A stretch of 64,000 nt of DNA, from contig NZ_QAAD01000005.1 of assembly GCF_003046625.1 (NCBI RefSeq), positions 1 to 64,000 of the forward strand, in the 5' to 3' direction. The notes beneath the pieces were generated by a model, which saw only the letters and a program-made list of their open reading frames with translations, was not told the origin of the DNA and did no database searches. This document shows, piece by piece, positions 40,760 through 49,928 of this stretch (its first letter is position 1; each line of letters begins with the position of its first letter). Source of the DNA: Mangrovibacterium marinum. GTDB taxonomy: Bacteria > Bacteroidota > Bacteroidia > Bacteroidales > Prolixibacteraceae. Made by a program: the position numbers and the translations under genes.

Positions 40760-42025
40760 ATGAACAAGAACGAATTGATCAAAAAAGCTTATGAATTAGC
40801 GAAAGAGCAGTATGCTGCACTGGGCGTGGATACCGACGCTGCCATGAAAAAAATGGGCGAATTAGCGATTTCGTTGCACTGCTGGCAAACCGACGACGTG
40901 TCGGGTACCGAGAATCCGGATGGGCAATTGTCGGGCGGTATTCAGGCTACCGGCAACTACCCGGGAAAGGCACGCAATATTGCCGAAATTACAGCCGACC
41001 TGGAGAAAGTAATGTCTCTGCTTCCGGGTAAGCAACGTGTGAATGTACATGCTTTGTACGGCGATTTTTCTGACGGGATGGTTGATCGCGACGCAATTAG
41101 CGTGAAGCAATTCCAGGGATGGATCGACTGGTGTAAGAAAATGGGAATCGGTATGGACTTCAACGGCTCATTCTTCTCTCACCCAAAAGCCGACAGTGGT
41201 TTTACACTTTCGTCAAAAGATGAAGAAGTGCGTAAATTTTGGGTTGAACACCTGAAGCGTTCCCGCGAAATCGCCAACGAAATCGGTAAACAATTGGGAA
41301 CTCCCTGTGTGTTGAACACCTGGATTCCTGACGGATCAAAAGACACTCCGGTTGACCGTAACGGCATGCGTGCGCAGTTGACAAAATCGTTGGACGAAGG
41401 TTTTGCGACAGAATACCCGAAAGAAAACATGAAAGATGCTGTTGAAAGTAAAGTGTTCGGTATTGGTGCCGAGTCGATGACAGTTGGTTCTCACGATTAC
41501 TATTTGGGCTACGCCATCAAGAATAACAAATTGATCTGTTTGGACAACGGTCACTTCCATCCAACAGAAGTTGTTGGCGATAAGATTTCATCATGCCTTC
41601 AGTTTGTTGACGAAGTGTTGTTGCACGTAACCCGCCCAATTCGCTGGGACTCGGACCACGTTGTAACACTGAACGAAGAAGTTCAGCTGATTGCTTCGGA
41701 AATCGTGCGTAACGACTTCATGAAACGTGTCAATGTAGGCCTCGACTTCTTCGACGCTTCAATTAACCGTATCGGTGCTTATGTCGTTGGAACTCGTGCT
41801 GCTCAAAAAGCATTCCTGATCGCGATGCTGGAGCCGACAAAAACATTGGTTGAGTTGGAAGAAGCGGGTCAAAACTTCGAACGTTTGGCAATGTTGGAAG
41901 AACTGAAAACAATGCCTTTCGCCGCTGTTTGGGATTACTACTGTCTGCAGGAAGGCGTTCCGACCGGAGCCGATTATATCGCTGAAATTCAGCAATACGA
42001 AAAAGACGTTCTAAGCAATCGATAA
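40760..42025 (+). CDS. rhaA: L-rhamnose isomerase
   Basis: 421 aa, very close to the E. coli RhaA type: ISLHCWQTDDVSGTENPDGQLSGGIQATGNYPGKARN, FNGSFFSHPKADSGFTLSSKDE, IWDSDHV-type segment RWDSDHVVTLNEE, and GLDFFDASINRIGAYVVGTR. Metal-binding Glu, Asp and His residues (NTWIPDGSKD, CLDNGHFHPTEV) are present. It converts L-rhamnose to L-rhamnulose. A hairpin terminator lies right after it, before rhaB. Confidence 0.97.
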   Translation: MNKNELIKKAYELAKEQYAALGVDTDAAMKKMGELAISLHCWQTDDVSGTENPDGQLSGGIQATGNYPGKARNIAEITADLEKVMSLLPGKQRVNVHALYGDFSDGMVDRDAISVKQFQGWIDWCKKMGIGMDFNGSFFSHPKADSGFTLSSKDEEVRKFWVEHLKRSREIANEIGKQLGTPCVLNTWIPDGSKDTPVDRNGMRAQLTKSLDEGFATEYPKENMKDAVESKVFGIGAESMTVGSHDYYLGYAIKNNKLICLDNGHFHPTEVVGDKISSCLQFVDEVLLHVTRPIRWDSDHVVTLNEEVQLIASEIVRNDFMKRVNVGLDFFDASINRIGAYVVGTRAAQKAFLIAMLEPTKTLVELEEAGQNFERLAMLEELKTMPFAAVWDYYCLQEGVPTGADYIAEIQQYEKDVLSNR

Positions 42026-42036
42026 CTACATTTCTG

Positions 42037-42070
42037 AAATTACCGGTTCTGCCATGAACCGGTAATTTTT
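42037..42070 (+). terminator. Hairpin between rhaA and rhaB
   Basis: AAATTACCGGTT (42038-42049) pairs perfectly with AACCGGTAATTT (42057-42068) around CTGCCAT, with T residues after. It is placed inside the rha operon, so it probably causes partial termination or protects the upstream mRNA end. Confidence 0.75.
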
Positions 42071-42120
42071 GATTTGACCACTTTCAATACCAATTGAGGC
42101 TATTGCCAACAAACCAACCT

Positions 42121-43473
42121 ATGAAGAAAGTTATTGCTGTATTCGATATCGGAAAAACGAATAAAAAAGTCCTGCTCTTCGACGAGAGCTTGAAATTGGT
42201 TTTTCAGCACGAACAAAAATTCCCGGTCATTGCCGACGAAGATGGATTTGAGTGTGACGACATTGACCGGATTACCGACTGGATTAAAACAGAATTGACA
42301 ACCATCGCGAAAGTCGGAGAGTATGATTTGAAGGCTGTTAACTTTTCAACTTACGGTGCTTCGCTGATGTTCCTGGATGCGAAGGGACAACGATTGACAC
42401 CGGTGTACAACTATTTGAAGGACGTTCCTTCAGCAATCTCCGAAAGCTTATTTGCAAACTACGGTGGCAAAGACGAGTTCTGCCGTCGTACAGCAAGCCC
42501 GGCGCTGGGCTTGTTGCTGAATTCCGGTATTCAAATCCTGTGGTTGAAACAGGAAAAACCGGAGGTGTTCGCGAAGACAGCATCAATCCTGCACTTTCCG
42601 CAATATTTGGCTTACACCTTAAATGGCAAAGTAGTTTCTGAGCCCACATCAATTGGCTGCCACACCTTCCTGTGGGACTACGATAATAGGACTTACCATC
42701 CGTGGATTGGGGATCACAAAATTGAATTACCACAGCCGGTAACCAACGACCTTGTTTTCGAAAGTGAAATTGGCGGAAAAAATGTGTTGGTGGGAACCGG
42801 TATCCACGATAGTTCTTCTTCACTCGTGCCTTATTTAAAAGGAAGTGAAGAACCGTTTATTTTGGTTTCAACCGGAACCTGGTGCATCACCATGAATCCT
42901 TTCAATAGCGAGCCTTTAACCGCTGACCAGTTGGAACAGGATTGCCTTTGTTTCCTGAGTCCGGATAAGCAGCAAGTAAAATCTTCGCGCTTGTTTATGG
43001 GGCACTTCCACGAAGTTTGGGCCGAAAAACTGGCGACACATTTCAAAACTGAAGGTTCCTATTTCAAACAGGTGAAATGTGGTGAAAGCTTGTTGGCAAA
43101 ACAGGAAGAAACGTTTGGCTCGACTTCCGTTTTCTTCCCAGCCGGGAAAGAAAGCTTCGAAGATGGCTTGAAGTCGGTTGATCTGAGCATTTTCGACAAC
43201 TACGAAGAGGCTTACACGAAACTGATGATCGACTTAACAAATCTGTGTATTACTGCAATTAACCTGGTTATCCCTCAAAACGATTCAACCAGCAAACTGT
43301 ACATCTCCGGAGGTTTCGCCCGTAACCCGATCTACATTCACTTATTGAAAGAATATTTCACTCAAAAAGAAATTATTACATCCGAGATTGACAATGCCAG
43401 TGCATTGGGTGCCGCTTTGGTGGTGGCCGATGTGGTTGGATTCAAGCCGGAAATTAAATTGGCTTTAGATTAA
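42121..43473 (+). CDS. rhaB: Rhamnulokinase (FGGY family)
   Basis: 450 aa from ATG 42121 (MKKVIAVFDIGKTNKKVLLFDE). FGGY carbohydrate kinase with the N-terminal phosphate loop DIGKTNKK, FSTYGASLMFLD, GTGIHDSSSSLVPYL with the catalytic Asp, LVSTGTWCITMNPF and the C-terminal LYISGGFARNPIYIHLL. It phosphorylates L-rhamnulose at C1. An alternative start at 42094 lies next to the terminator and is less likely. Confidence 0.93.
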   Translation: MKKVIAVFDIGKTNKKVLLFDESLKLVFQHEQKFPVIADEDGFECDDIDRITDWIKTELTTIAKVGEYDLKAVNFSTYGASLMFLDAKGQRLTPVYNYLKDVPSAISESLFANYGGKDEFCRRTASPALGLLLNSGIQILWLKQEKPEVFAKTASILHFPQYLAYTLNGKVVSEPTSIGCHTFLWDYDNRTYHPWIGDHKIELPQPVTNDLVFESEIGGKNVLVGTGIHDSSSSLVPYLKGSEEPFILVSTGTWCITMNPFNSEPLTADQLEQDCLCFLSPDKQQVKSSRLFMGHFHEVWAEKLATHFKTEGSYFKQVKCGESLLAKQEETFGSTSVFFPAGKESFEDGLKSVDLSIFDNYEEAYTKLMIDLTNLCITAINLVIPQNDSTSKLYISGGFARNPIYIHLLKEYFTQKEIITSEIDNASALGAALVVADVVGFKPEIKLALD

Positions 43474-43507
43474 AAAACACACGATAAAATCAACAAATTA
43501 AAAACAA

Positions 43508-44662
43508 ATGGAAACTGCAAAACGCATTTATTTACCTCCTTTGAGCTTGGTTGGCCCGAATGCCTTGCAAGAACTGAAAGAGGATCTGAAAACGAGTTCA
43601 TACAAACAAGTTTTATTTGTAACCGACCCGATGTTGGTGCAAATTGGCTTGGCCGCTAAAGTTGAAGAAATCCTGAAAGAAGCGGGTTTGAAATACTTGA
43701 TTTTCGACCAGGTAAAACAAAACCCGACGGTCTCGAATGTGAACGAAGGCTTAAAGGTTTATCAAGATAACAAGTGCGACGCGATCGTAACGTTGGGCGG
43801 TGGTTCACCTCAGGACTGCGGTAAAGCAATTGCAATCCTGGCAACAAACGGTGGCGACATCGAATCGTATGAAGGTATTCACAAATCAGCTAAAAAATCG
43901 GCTCCGTTGATTGCAATTAACACAACGGCCGGAACAGCCAGCGAAATCACCATCAACTACGTAATCACTGACGAAAAACGGAAAGTGAAAATGGTGATGG
44001 TCGACAAAAACTGTTTGGTTGACATCGCTGTTAATGATCCGGTTTTGATGGTGAACATGCCGAAAGGCTTGACCGCTGCAACCGGTATGGATGCATTGAC
44101 TCACGCTGTTGAAGCTTATGTAACTGCCGGTGCTTACGATTGGTCGGATACCCTGGCTTTGAAGGCAATCAAATTGATTGGCGAAAGCTTGCGCGACGCT
44201 GTTGCCGATGGCCAAAATCTGGAAGCCCGCAACAAAATGGCCTGGGGCCAATTCATCGCCGGACAAGCTTTTTCAAACTGTGGTTTAGGTTACGTACACT
44301 CCATGGCTCACCAGTTGGGCGCTGTTTACGATTTGCCTCACGGTGTTTGTAACGCAGTTCTTCTTCCTTACGTTGAAGAGTTTAATGCTCCGGTTTGCGG
44401 CGATAAATTCCGCGATGTTGCTGAAGCTTTAGGTGTTGACACAACAGGTATGTCGACCGAAGAAGCCAACAAGGCAGCGATCGGTGCCATCAAAAAATTA
44501 TCTGCTGATGTTGGTATCCCAACAGGTTTGAAAGAATTGGGTGCTAAACCGGAAGATTTCGAAACAATGGCGAAAAAAGCATTGGCTGATGTTTGTACCG
44601 GCGGAAATCCCCGCCCGGTGAACTTGGAAGAAACGGTGAAAATTTACGAAGCAGCTTATTAA
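43508..44662 (+). CDS. fucO: Lactaldehyde reductase (iron-dependent alcohol dehydrogenase)
   Basis: 384 aa, group III alcohol dehydrogenase as FucO. Seen: IVTLGGGSPQDCGKAIAI (NAD binding), NTTAGTASEITINYVITD, GMDALTHAVEAYV and HSMAHQLGAVYDLPHGVCNAVLLP with the metal-binding histidines. It reduces L-lactaldehyde from rhamnulose-1-phosphate cleavage to L-1,2-propanediol, disposing of reducing power in anaerobic growth. 34 bases after rhaB. Confidence 0.94.
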   Translation: METAKRIYLPPLSLVGPNALQELKEDLKTSSYKQVLFVTDPMLVQIGLAAKVEEILKEAGLKYLIFDQVKQNPTVSNVNEGLKVYQDNKCDAIVTLGGGSPQDCGKAIAILATNGGDIESYEGIHKSAKKSAPLIAINTTAGTASEITINYVITDEKRKVKMVMVDKNCLVDIAVNDPVLMVNMPKGLTAATGMDALTHAVEAYVTAGAYDWSDTLALKAIKLIGESLRDAVADGQNLEARNKMAWGQFIAGQAFSNCGLGYVHSMAHQLGAVYDLPHGVCNAVLLPYVEEFNAPVCGDKFRDVAEALGVDTTGMSTEEANKAAIGAIKKLSADVGIPTGLKELGAKPEDFETMAKKALADVCTGGNPRPVNLEETVKIYEAAY

Positions 44663-44687
44663 TATTCCATAATAAATTTAGTTAGAA

Positions 44688-45983
44688 ATGAGAAAATTAG
44701 ACACCAAATTGATGCATCCGCGTGACCAGATCACGATGATCATTGATAAGATTTACCGCAGTGGTTTGACAACTACCTCAGGTGGTAACATTTCAATTAT
44801 CGATGAAAACGGAGACATCTGGGTTACTCCTTCTGCAATCGACAAGGGAACTTTGCGTGCATCTGATATCGTATGCGTACGTAAAGATGGTACGATTGAT
44901 GGTCGTCACAAACCGTCCTCTGAATTCCCTTTCCATAAAGCGATTTACGAATGCCGCCCTGAAATTAAAGCGGTTATTCACGCTCACCCGCCGGCACTGG
45001 TTTCACTCAGTATCGTGCGTCAAATTCCAAACACCAACATCATCCCACAGGCCAAATACATCTGTGGCGATATCGGTTATGCTGATTACGCGCTACCAGG
45101 TAGTGATGAGTTAGGTGAAGTGATCGCCAAAGAATTTGAAAAAGGATTCAACGGTGTCATCATGGAAAACCACGGAACTGTTGTTGGTGGCACCGACATG
45201 GTTGACGCTTATCAACGTTTTGAAACGCTGGAGTTCTGCTGCCGCACCATCATCTACGGTAGCCAGATTGGTACGCCCAACTATTTGTCGGACGAGCAAA
45301 TTGAAGCGTTTGAATCTCAAATTCCTCGCTTGTTGCCCGAAATGGACGCCGTAGAGCATCCTTCTGACGAACGTGCCATTCGCGAAGACATCTGTAAAAT
45401 TGTTCACCGAGCCTGCGATCAAGGATTGATGATCAGCTCCTACGGAACAGTTTCTGTGCGTTGGAGAGGCGACGACTTCCTGATCACTCCTCCGCAAGTT
45501 TCGCGTTGGGATATTCAACACGAGGATATCGTGCAGATTAAAGGTGGAAAACGCGAGCCGGGAAAAGTTCCAAGCCGTTCAACCTGGTTGCACCAGGAAA
45601 TCTACAAGCGTAACCCGCACATCAACTCAATCATCTTGACACAAACACCTTATTTGATGGCGTACAGTGTCACCAATGAAAAGTTGGATGTTCGTACAAT
45701 TCCGGAAAGCTGGATCTTCCTGCAAGATATTCCAAACATGCCGTTTGGTTCACACTTTGCCGGTGAGGAAGGAATTTTGAATACCATTTCAAAAGACACT
45801 CCTGCCGTATTGGTGAACAACGATTCAGTAATTGTTACCGGCGACAAGTTGCTGGGAACTTTCGATAAACTGGAAGTAGCCGAATTTAGCGCGAAATCAC
45901 TGGTAATGGGCGCTTCATTGGGTAAACTTGTTCCAATTAACGACGAACAAGTTGAAGACCTTCGCAAGAAATTCTTAAGCTAG
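44688..45983 (+). CDS. rhaD: Class II aldolase, tandem-domain, likely rhamnulose-1-phosphate aldolase
   Basis: 431 aa, about twice a single class II aldolase domain. The first half (1-215) has the zinc ligands IHAHPPAL and ENHGTVVGG and the SSEFPFHKAIY segment with its Glu. The second half (about 225-431) has the same order of blocks (SSYGTVSVRW, PSRSTWLHQEIYKRNPHINSIILTQTPYLMAYS, AVLVNNDSVIVTG), but HAHPP is TQTPY and NHG is NND, so zinc binding is lost. In this operon the substrate should be rhamnulose-1-phosphate, giving DHAP and lactaldehyde. Last gene of the operon. Confidence 0.85.
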   Translation: MRKLDTKLMHPRDQITMIIDKIYRSGLTTTSGGNISIIDENGDIWVTPSAIDKGTLRASDIVCVRKDGTIDGRHKPSSEFPFHKAIYECRPEIKAVIHAHPPALVSLSIVRQIPNTNIIPQAKYICGDIGYADYALPGSDELGEVIAKEFEKGFNGVIMENHGTVVGGTDMVDAYQRFETLEFCCRTIIYGSQIGTPNYLSDEQIEAFESQIPRLLPEMDAVEHPSDERAIREDICKIVHRACDQGLMISSYGTVSVRWRGDDFLITPPQVSRWDIQHEDIVQIKGGKREPGKVPSRSTWLHQEIYKRNPHINSIILTQTPYLMAYSVTNEKLDVRTIPESWIFLQDIPNMPFGSHFAGEEGILNTISKDTPAVLVNNDSVIVTGDKLLGTFDKLEVAEFSAKSLVMGASLGKLVPINDEQVEDLRKKFLS

Positions 45984-46018
45984 TAAGCTTAGTAAATACA
46001 GGGTTAGATTAATTATGA

Positions 46019-46053
46019 AGCAGGTCGGCGGTTTGTCGGCCTGCTTTTTTTTT
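46019..46053 (+). terminator. Terminator of the rhamnose operon
   Basis: GCAGG (46020-46024) pairs with CCTGC (46040-46044), with additional CG pairs inside, followed by nine T residues. It touches the stop of the convergent MFS gene. Confidence 0.85.
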
Positions 46054-47212
46054 ATGCCTTAACTAATCGAGCCTCGTACTTTCGGATGTATTGGGTGAAA
46101 AATAAGGAACAAACAGCGATTGCAGCTCCGCCTACAAACGGAATCCGCCAGTCGATCGTCCACAATACCCCCCCAACAACCGGCAGAATGACCGCTGAAA
46201 TATGGTTGATGGCAAAGCCAACACCCATGGAGGGCGCAATATCCTGCGGCTCGGCGTATTTGCGGAAAAAGCTGTTGATGGCAATCGAAAAGCTGAAGAA
46301 AAAGTTATTGACAATGTACAGTCCGGAAGCAACGTCTTTATTTTCAATGAGGGCATAGCAAAGGAAAATGATGATCAGGCCTCCGTATTCAATGCTTAGC
46401 ATCGTCCGTTCTCCAAAGCGGTTGATTGCCCGTCCAACGTAAGGGCTCAGGAAATAGGTGATGATGTTGTTGATCACAAATAAGGTGGTGATATGGCCGA
46501 CCGAGAAGTGGTATTTTTCAACCAGGATGAAGACGGCAAAAACAACAAAAATTTGTCGGCGAGCTCCGGCCAGAAAGTTCAGGGTGTAAAAAAGCCAGTA
46601 TTTCTTTTTCAGAATTAACTTCTTTTGCTGAACAGGCAGGCTGTGGTCGACCGGGTTGCGGGTCAACGCATAAAAGCCTAAGACGATAACTACAGCACCG
46701 ATGATGTAAAAGATAGCATGCAGTTGCAGATACTTCGATACAATCCAGATAAAAGCACCAACCGAGACATTGGTGAGCGCTCCGATGCTTTTGAGCTTGG
46801 CCAGTACCTGCGGCACCCGGTCGCCCTGGAAATATTGGAGTGAAAGTGACTGGTTGCAGGTTTCGAAGAAGTGAAAGCCGACCGACATGACCACGATTGT
46901 AAACAGCAGGCCGTGAAAGCTGGGAAACATGCCGGATAATGCCACTCCAATCCCTAAAACAATGACAGACAGTGCGGCAAAGCGGTGTTCCGCAAAAATA
47001 AGCAGCAGGTAAATCACAAAAAAGGTGAGAAAACCGGGAATTTCGCGAACCGACTGGAGGATGCCGATTTCGACCGAATTGACGCCGGCAACGTCCACTG
47101 CAAAGTTATTGAACAGCGTACGCCAGCCCTGAAATCCCATGGCCGATGCAACAGCCAGCAGGATCAGATATTTGTACATCGGGTTTTCCCGATAACTTTT
47201 GTATAAACCCAT
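46052..47212 (-). CDS. MFS transporter
   Basis: 386 aa, about 11-12 membrane helices, major facilitator superfamily. Recognisable are GWRTLFNNFAVDVAGVNSVEIGILQSVREIPGFL at the start, VGFHFFETCNQSLSLQYF, and YVGRAINRFGERTMLSIEYGG as the A-like motif between halves. The N-terminus resembles a group of uncharacterised Bacteroidota MFS proteins; the substrate is unknown. It converges on the rhamnose operon and is separate from it. Confidence 0.88.
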   Translation of the reverse strand: MGLYKSYRENPMYKYLILLAVASAMGFQGWRTLFNNFAVDVAGVNSVEIGILQSVREIPGFLTFFVIYLLLIFAEHRFAALSVIVLGIGVALSGMFPSFHGLLFTIVVMSVGFHFFETCNQSLSLQYFQGDRVPQVLAKLKSIGALTNVSVGAFIWIVSKYLQLHAIFYIIGAVVIVLGFYALTRNPVDHSLPVQQKKLILKKKYWLFYTLNFLAGARRQIFVVFAVFILVEKYHFSVGHITTLFVINNIITYFLSPYVGRAINRFGERTMLSIEYGGLIIIFLCYALIENKDVASGLYIVNNFFFSFSIAINSFFRKYAEPQDIAPSMGVGFAINHISAVILPVVGGVLWTIDWRIPFVGGAAIAVCSLFFTQYIRKYEARLVKA

Positions 47213-47318
47213 CTGTTTTTTTTTGACTTAAGGGATGCAAACTTAACACCCGATCGTTACGATTGGTGCCGGATTGTGCTGCAACGTGCAAAGCTTCACG
47301 TTGGGGAAATATTGGCCG

Positions 47319-48113
47319 TTACAGGAAAAACTGTGGTTCCTTTCGCTGTGCGCAATTCTGAAATAAACGTTCGCGAATCGACTGGATTATTGCCACATCG
47401 AACGTGCGTGCTTGCTCCGGACATTGCTTGAGGCAGGCGCAGCACCAGATACATTTCTCCGGGTCGGTTACGATGCTGCTTCCGACGCGGATGGCATCTG
47501 TTGGGCAGCTTGCGGCACAAAGCCCGCACAGCGTGCACGTTTCGGTATCTGTTGCAGGAGCAGCTGCGGGGTGTTCTTTCCGCTTTACAAAGGGTCGGTT
47601 TCCCGGAATTTGGGAGCTGTCGAAGGATATGCCGGAGTCCGGCCCTGCTAGTTTTTGGTGAATGCGGTCGGCAAAGTCAGCAACCTTTTGCATATCCCCG
47701 GCATCGGGGCGGTTGGCAGCAATGGGCTTGTGGACAGTGGAGTAGGAGTGTTCGCCAATAAAAGCAGCAGCGGCAACGACTTCAAAGTTTGCTTTTTCGG
47801 CCAGCTCGGTCAGCTCCAGCAGAGCGTCGTCAAACTCGCGATTGCCGTAAACAACCACAACAACGGCCTTCGAGCCTTTGCCATCGATATTCAGAAAACG
47901 CACCACCGCATCGAGCGGCAAACGACCTGCGTAAACAGGCATGCCAATAACGGACAGGGATTCGTTGCTGAAATTGTCGGGCTCGAAGAGGAAGTCCGAC
48001 TTGGTCAGATTAACTTCATGAACGGTGTTTGAGCTCAGCTTTTCGGCGATTGTTTTGGCAATGCTGGCTGTTGTATGGGTTGGTGAAAAGTAAATACAGT
48101 TGGTTGTTTTCAT
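47319..48113 (-). CDS. EFR1-type flavodoxin-ferredoxin protein
   Basis: 264 aa. The N-terminal flavodoxin-like domain (NCIYFSPTHTTASIAKTIAEKL, IGMPVYAGRLPLDAVVRFL, VVVVVYGNREFDDAL) is followed by a bacterial 2[4Fe-4S] ferredoxin domain (CTLCGLCAASCP and CIWCCACLKQCP). It would shuttle electrons from FMN to the Fe-S clusters. It lies at the far end of the minus-strand Fe-S array, 100 bases after the CoA-disulfide reductase gene. Confidence 0.93.
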   Translation of the reverse strand: MKTTNCIYFSPTHTTASIAKTIAEKLSSNTVHEVNLTKSDFLFEPDNFSNESLSVIGMPVYAGRLPLDAVVRFLNIDGKGSKAVVVVVYGNREFDDALLELTELAEKANFEVVAAAAFIGEHSYSTVHKPIAANRPDAGDMQKVADFADRIHQKLAGPDSGISFDSSQIPGNRPFVKRKEHPAAAPATDTETCTLCGLCAASCPTDAIRVGSSIVTDPEKCIWCCACLKQCPEQARTFDVAIIQSIRERLFQNCAQRKEPQFFL

Positions 48114-48213
48114 AGCGGTAAAATTAAAAAATATCCGGCAGCCATTGGTATCACGCTAAAGCTGAATACGCCCGACTGCCGGAGTTAATCGAAAAATGAC
48201 TAATCTTCCCCCT

Positions 48214-49908
48214 TTATTTTTCTTTTTCGAACGGCCAGCCGGCGATACCACCTTCCATCACTTTCACGTTGGTGTAGCCATGTGCCTTGATCAACATGGC
48301 AGCTTCGTAGCCACGCAGCGATATCTTGCAATAGGTGACAATCGTTTTGTTTTTGTCGGCCGGAAGTTCGTTGATCCGTTTCCGAAGAACGCCCAGCGGG
48401 ATTAGCGTTTCACCAACACCGAGGCGGGTTTGTTCGTATTCGTCGGCACCGCGAACATCCAGGATGTAGAGGTCTTCGCCGCTATCAAGCATTGTTTTCA
48501 GATCCAGCGAAGAGATGCCATCAAACAGACCGTGCATCTTGTTTTGAAGGATGTGTGCCGTCGCGATACTGTGGTCGATAGCCAGCGAAAAGGGAGGCGC
48601 GTACGGAAGATCGGCATTCACCATATCGTCAACGGTTAATTTCCCCTTGATGGCAGTTGCCCAGATGGCCAGTTGTTTGCTCACATCGCCCGGTCCCAGG
48701 CATTGTGCGCCCAGGATTCGCCCGGTTTTTTTCTCTGCAATTAGTTTGGTGAATAGCAATTTGCCCTCCATGAAGCCCGGTTTGTCGGGACTGGCATTGA
48801 CTGCTTTCACGTAGTCAATGTCGGCATCAATCGCTTTGGCTTCCGATAAGCCGGTGATGCCAACGCCATAATCAAATATTTTACAAACTCCGGTCTGAAT
48901 CGTTCCCGGGAAGGTAGCTACGTTCCCTTTGATGATGTTTTCGCCGGCGGCACGTCCTTCCAGGTTTGCCAGGTCGCCGTAGGGGGCCAAAACATTTTTG
49001 CCGGTAATCAGGTTGGGAATTTCGCAGCAATCGCCGGCAGCGTAAATGTCCGGATCGCTGGTTTGCATGTATTGGTTGACAAGGATGCCGCCAAGCTGGC
49101 CAATTTCGAGCCCGGCAGCTTTGGCTAAGTCAACCCGGGGACGTACGCCGATGGCCACAACCGCCAGCTCGCAAGGGATCTCGGTGCCGTTTTGCAACTT
49201 AACACCGGTTAGTTTGCCATCTTCGCCAATGAATTGGGCAACACCGTTTTTCGTTACCACATTGGCTTTCGACTTCAGGTAATTCTCAACCAGTTTCGCC
49301 ATTTTCCAGTCGAGAAAAGTAAGAAGTTGCGGCAGCAATTCAATCATGGTTAATTCAATACCTGCCAGGTGAAGCGCTTCCAGGGTTTCGATGCCGATCA
49401 AGCCGCCACCGATCACAACTGCTTTCTGTATTTTCTTTTCGTCCCTGATTTTACGCAGGTAATCAGCATCCTGCATCGATTGCAGTGTGGTGATGCCGTC
49501 AAGCTCAATCCCTGGAATTGGCGGCATGTTCGCTGTGGCTCCGGTCGCAATAACCAGCTTGTCGTACTCCTGCGTGCCGGTTTCACCGGTCAGCAAATCT
49601 TTGTATTCAATCTGCTTTTTAGCCCGATCTATCTTCGTTACTTCGGTGTTGATCTTGCACACAATTCCCTTGGCATTCCAATAAAAATTGGGGTCGCGAA
49701 CCACGCCCGTCGGTGTACAAAGCAGTTTGTTGCGATCGTCGAAAAAACCGCCCACATAATATGGAAAACCACAGGAGGCCATCGATAGGTCGGGACCTTT
49801 TTGAAACATGGTTATTTCGGCAAATTCGTCCATGCGTCGTGCGCGCGCAGCAGCTTTGGGCCCCGCAGCCGATCCTCCGATAACGATTATTTTTTTGCGT
49901 GTATTCAT
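48214..49908 (-). CDS. CoA-disulfide reductase-like flavoprotein fused to rhodanese
   Basis: 564 aa. Residues about 1-450 are an FAD/NAD(P)H pyridine nucleotide-disulfide oxidoreductase: VIGGSAAGPKAAARARR, the CoADR active-site Cys in SMASCGFPYYVGG, second dinucleotide site VVIGGGLIGIETLEAL, and IYAAGDCCEI. About 475-564 is a rhodanese domain with active-site Cys in IVTYCKISLRGYEAA. CoADR-Rhd proteins reduce CoA disulfide, persulfide or polysulfide. It suggests sulfur redox work for the array. 20 bases after the MBL gene. Confidence 0.94.
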   Translation of the reverse strand: MNTRKKIIVIGGSAAGPKAAARARRMDEFAEITMFQKGPDLSMASCGFPYYVGGFFDDRNKLLCTPTGVVRDPNFYWNAKGIVCKINTEVTKIDRAKKQIEYKDLLTGETGTQEYDKLVIATGATANMPPIPGIELDGITTLQSMQDADYLRKIRDEKKIQKAVVIGGGLIGIETLEALHLAGIELTMIELLPQLLTFLDWKMAKLVENYLKSKANVVTKNGVAQFIGEDGKLTGVKLQNGTEIPCELAVVAIGVRPRVDLAKAAGLEIGQLGGILVNQYMQTSDPDIYAAGDCCEIPNLITGKNVLAPYGDLANLEGRAAGENIIKGNVATFPGTIQTGVCKIFDYGVGITGLSEAKAIDADIDYVKAVNASPDKPGFMEGKLLFTKLIAEKKTGRILGAQCLGPGDVSKQLAIWATAIKGKLTVDDMVNADLPYAPPFSLAIDHSIATAHILQNKMHGLFDGISSLDLKTMLDSGEDLYILDVRGADEYEQTRLGVGETLIPLGVLRKRINELPADKNKTIVTYCKISLRGYEAAMLIKAHGYTNVKVMEGGIAGWPFEKEK

Positions 49909-49928
49909 TTCAATTTCGGTTTAAGGTT

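Noticed and set aside
48134-48181. Inverted TCCGGCAG/CTGCCGGA between EFR1 and CoA-disulfide reductase genes
   Set aside because: The arms are perfect but the loop exceeds 30 bases and no T-run follows, so it was not called a terminator.
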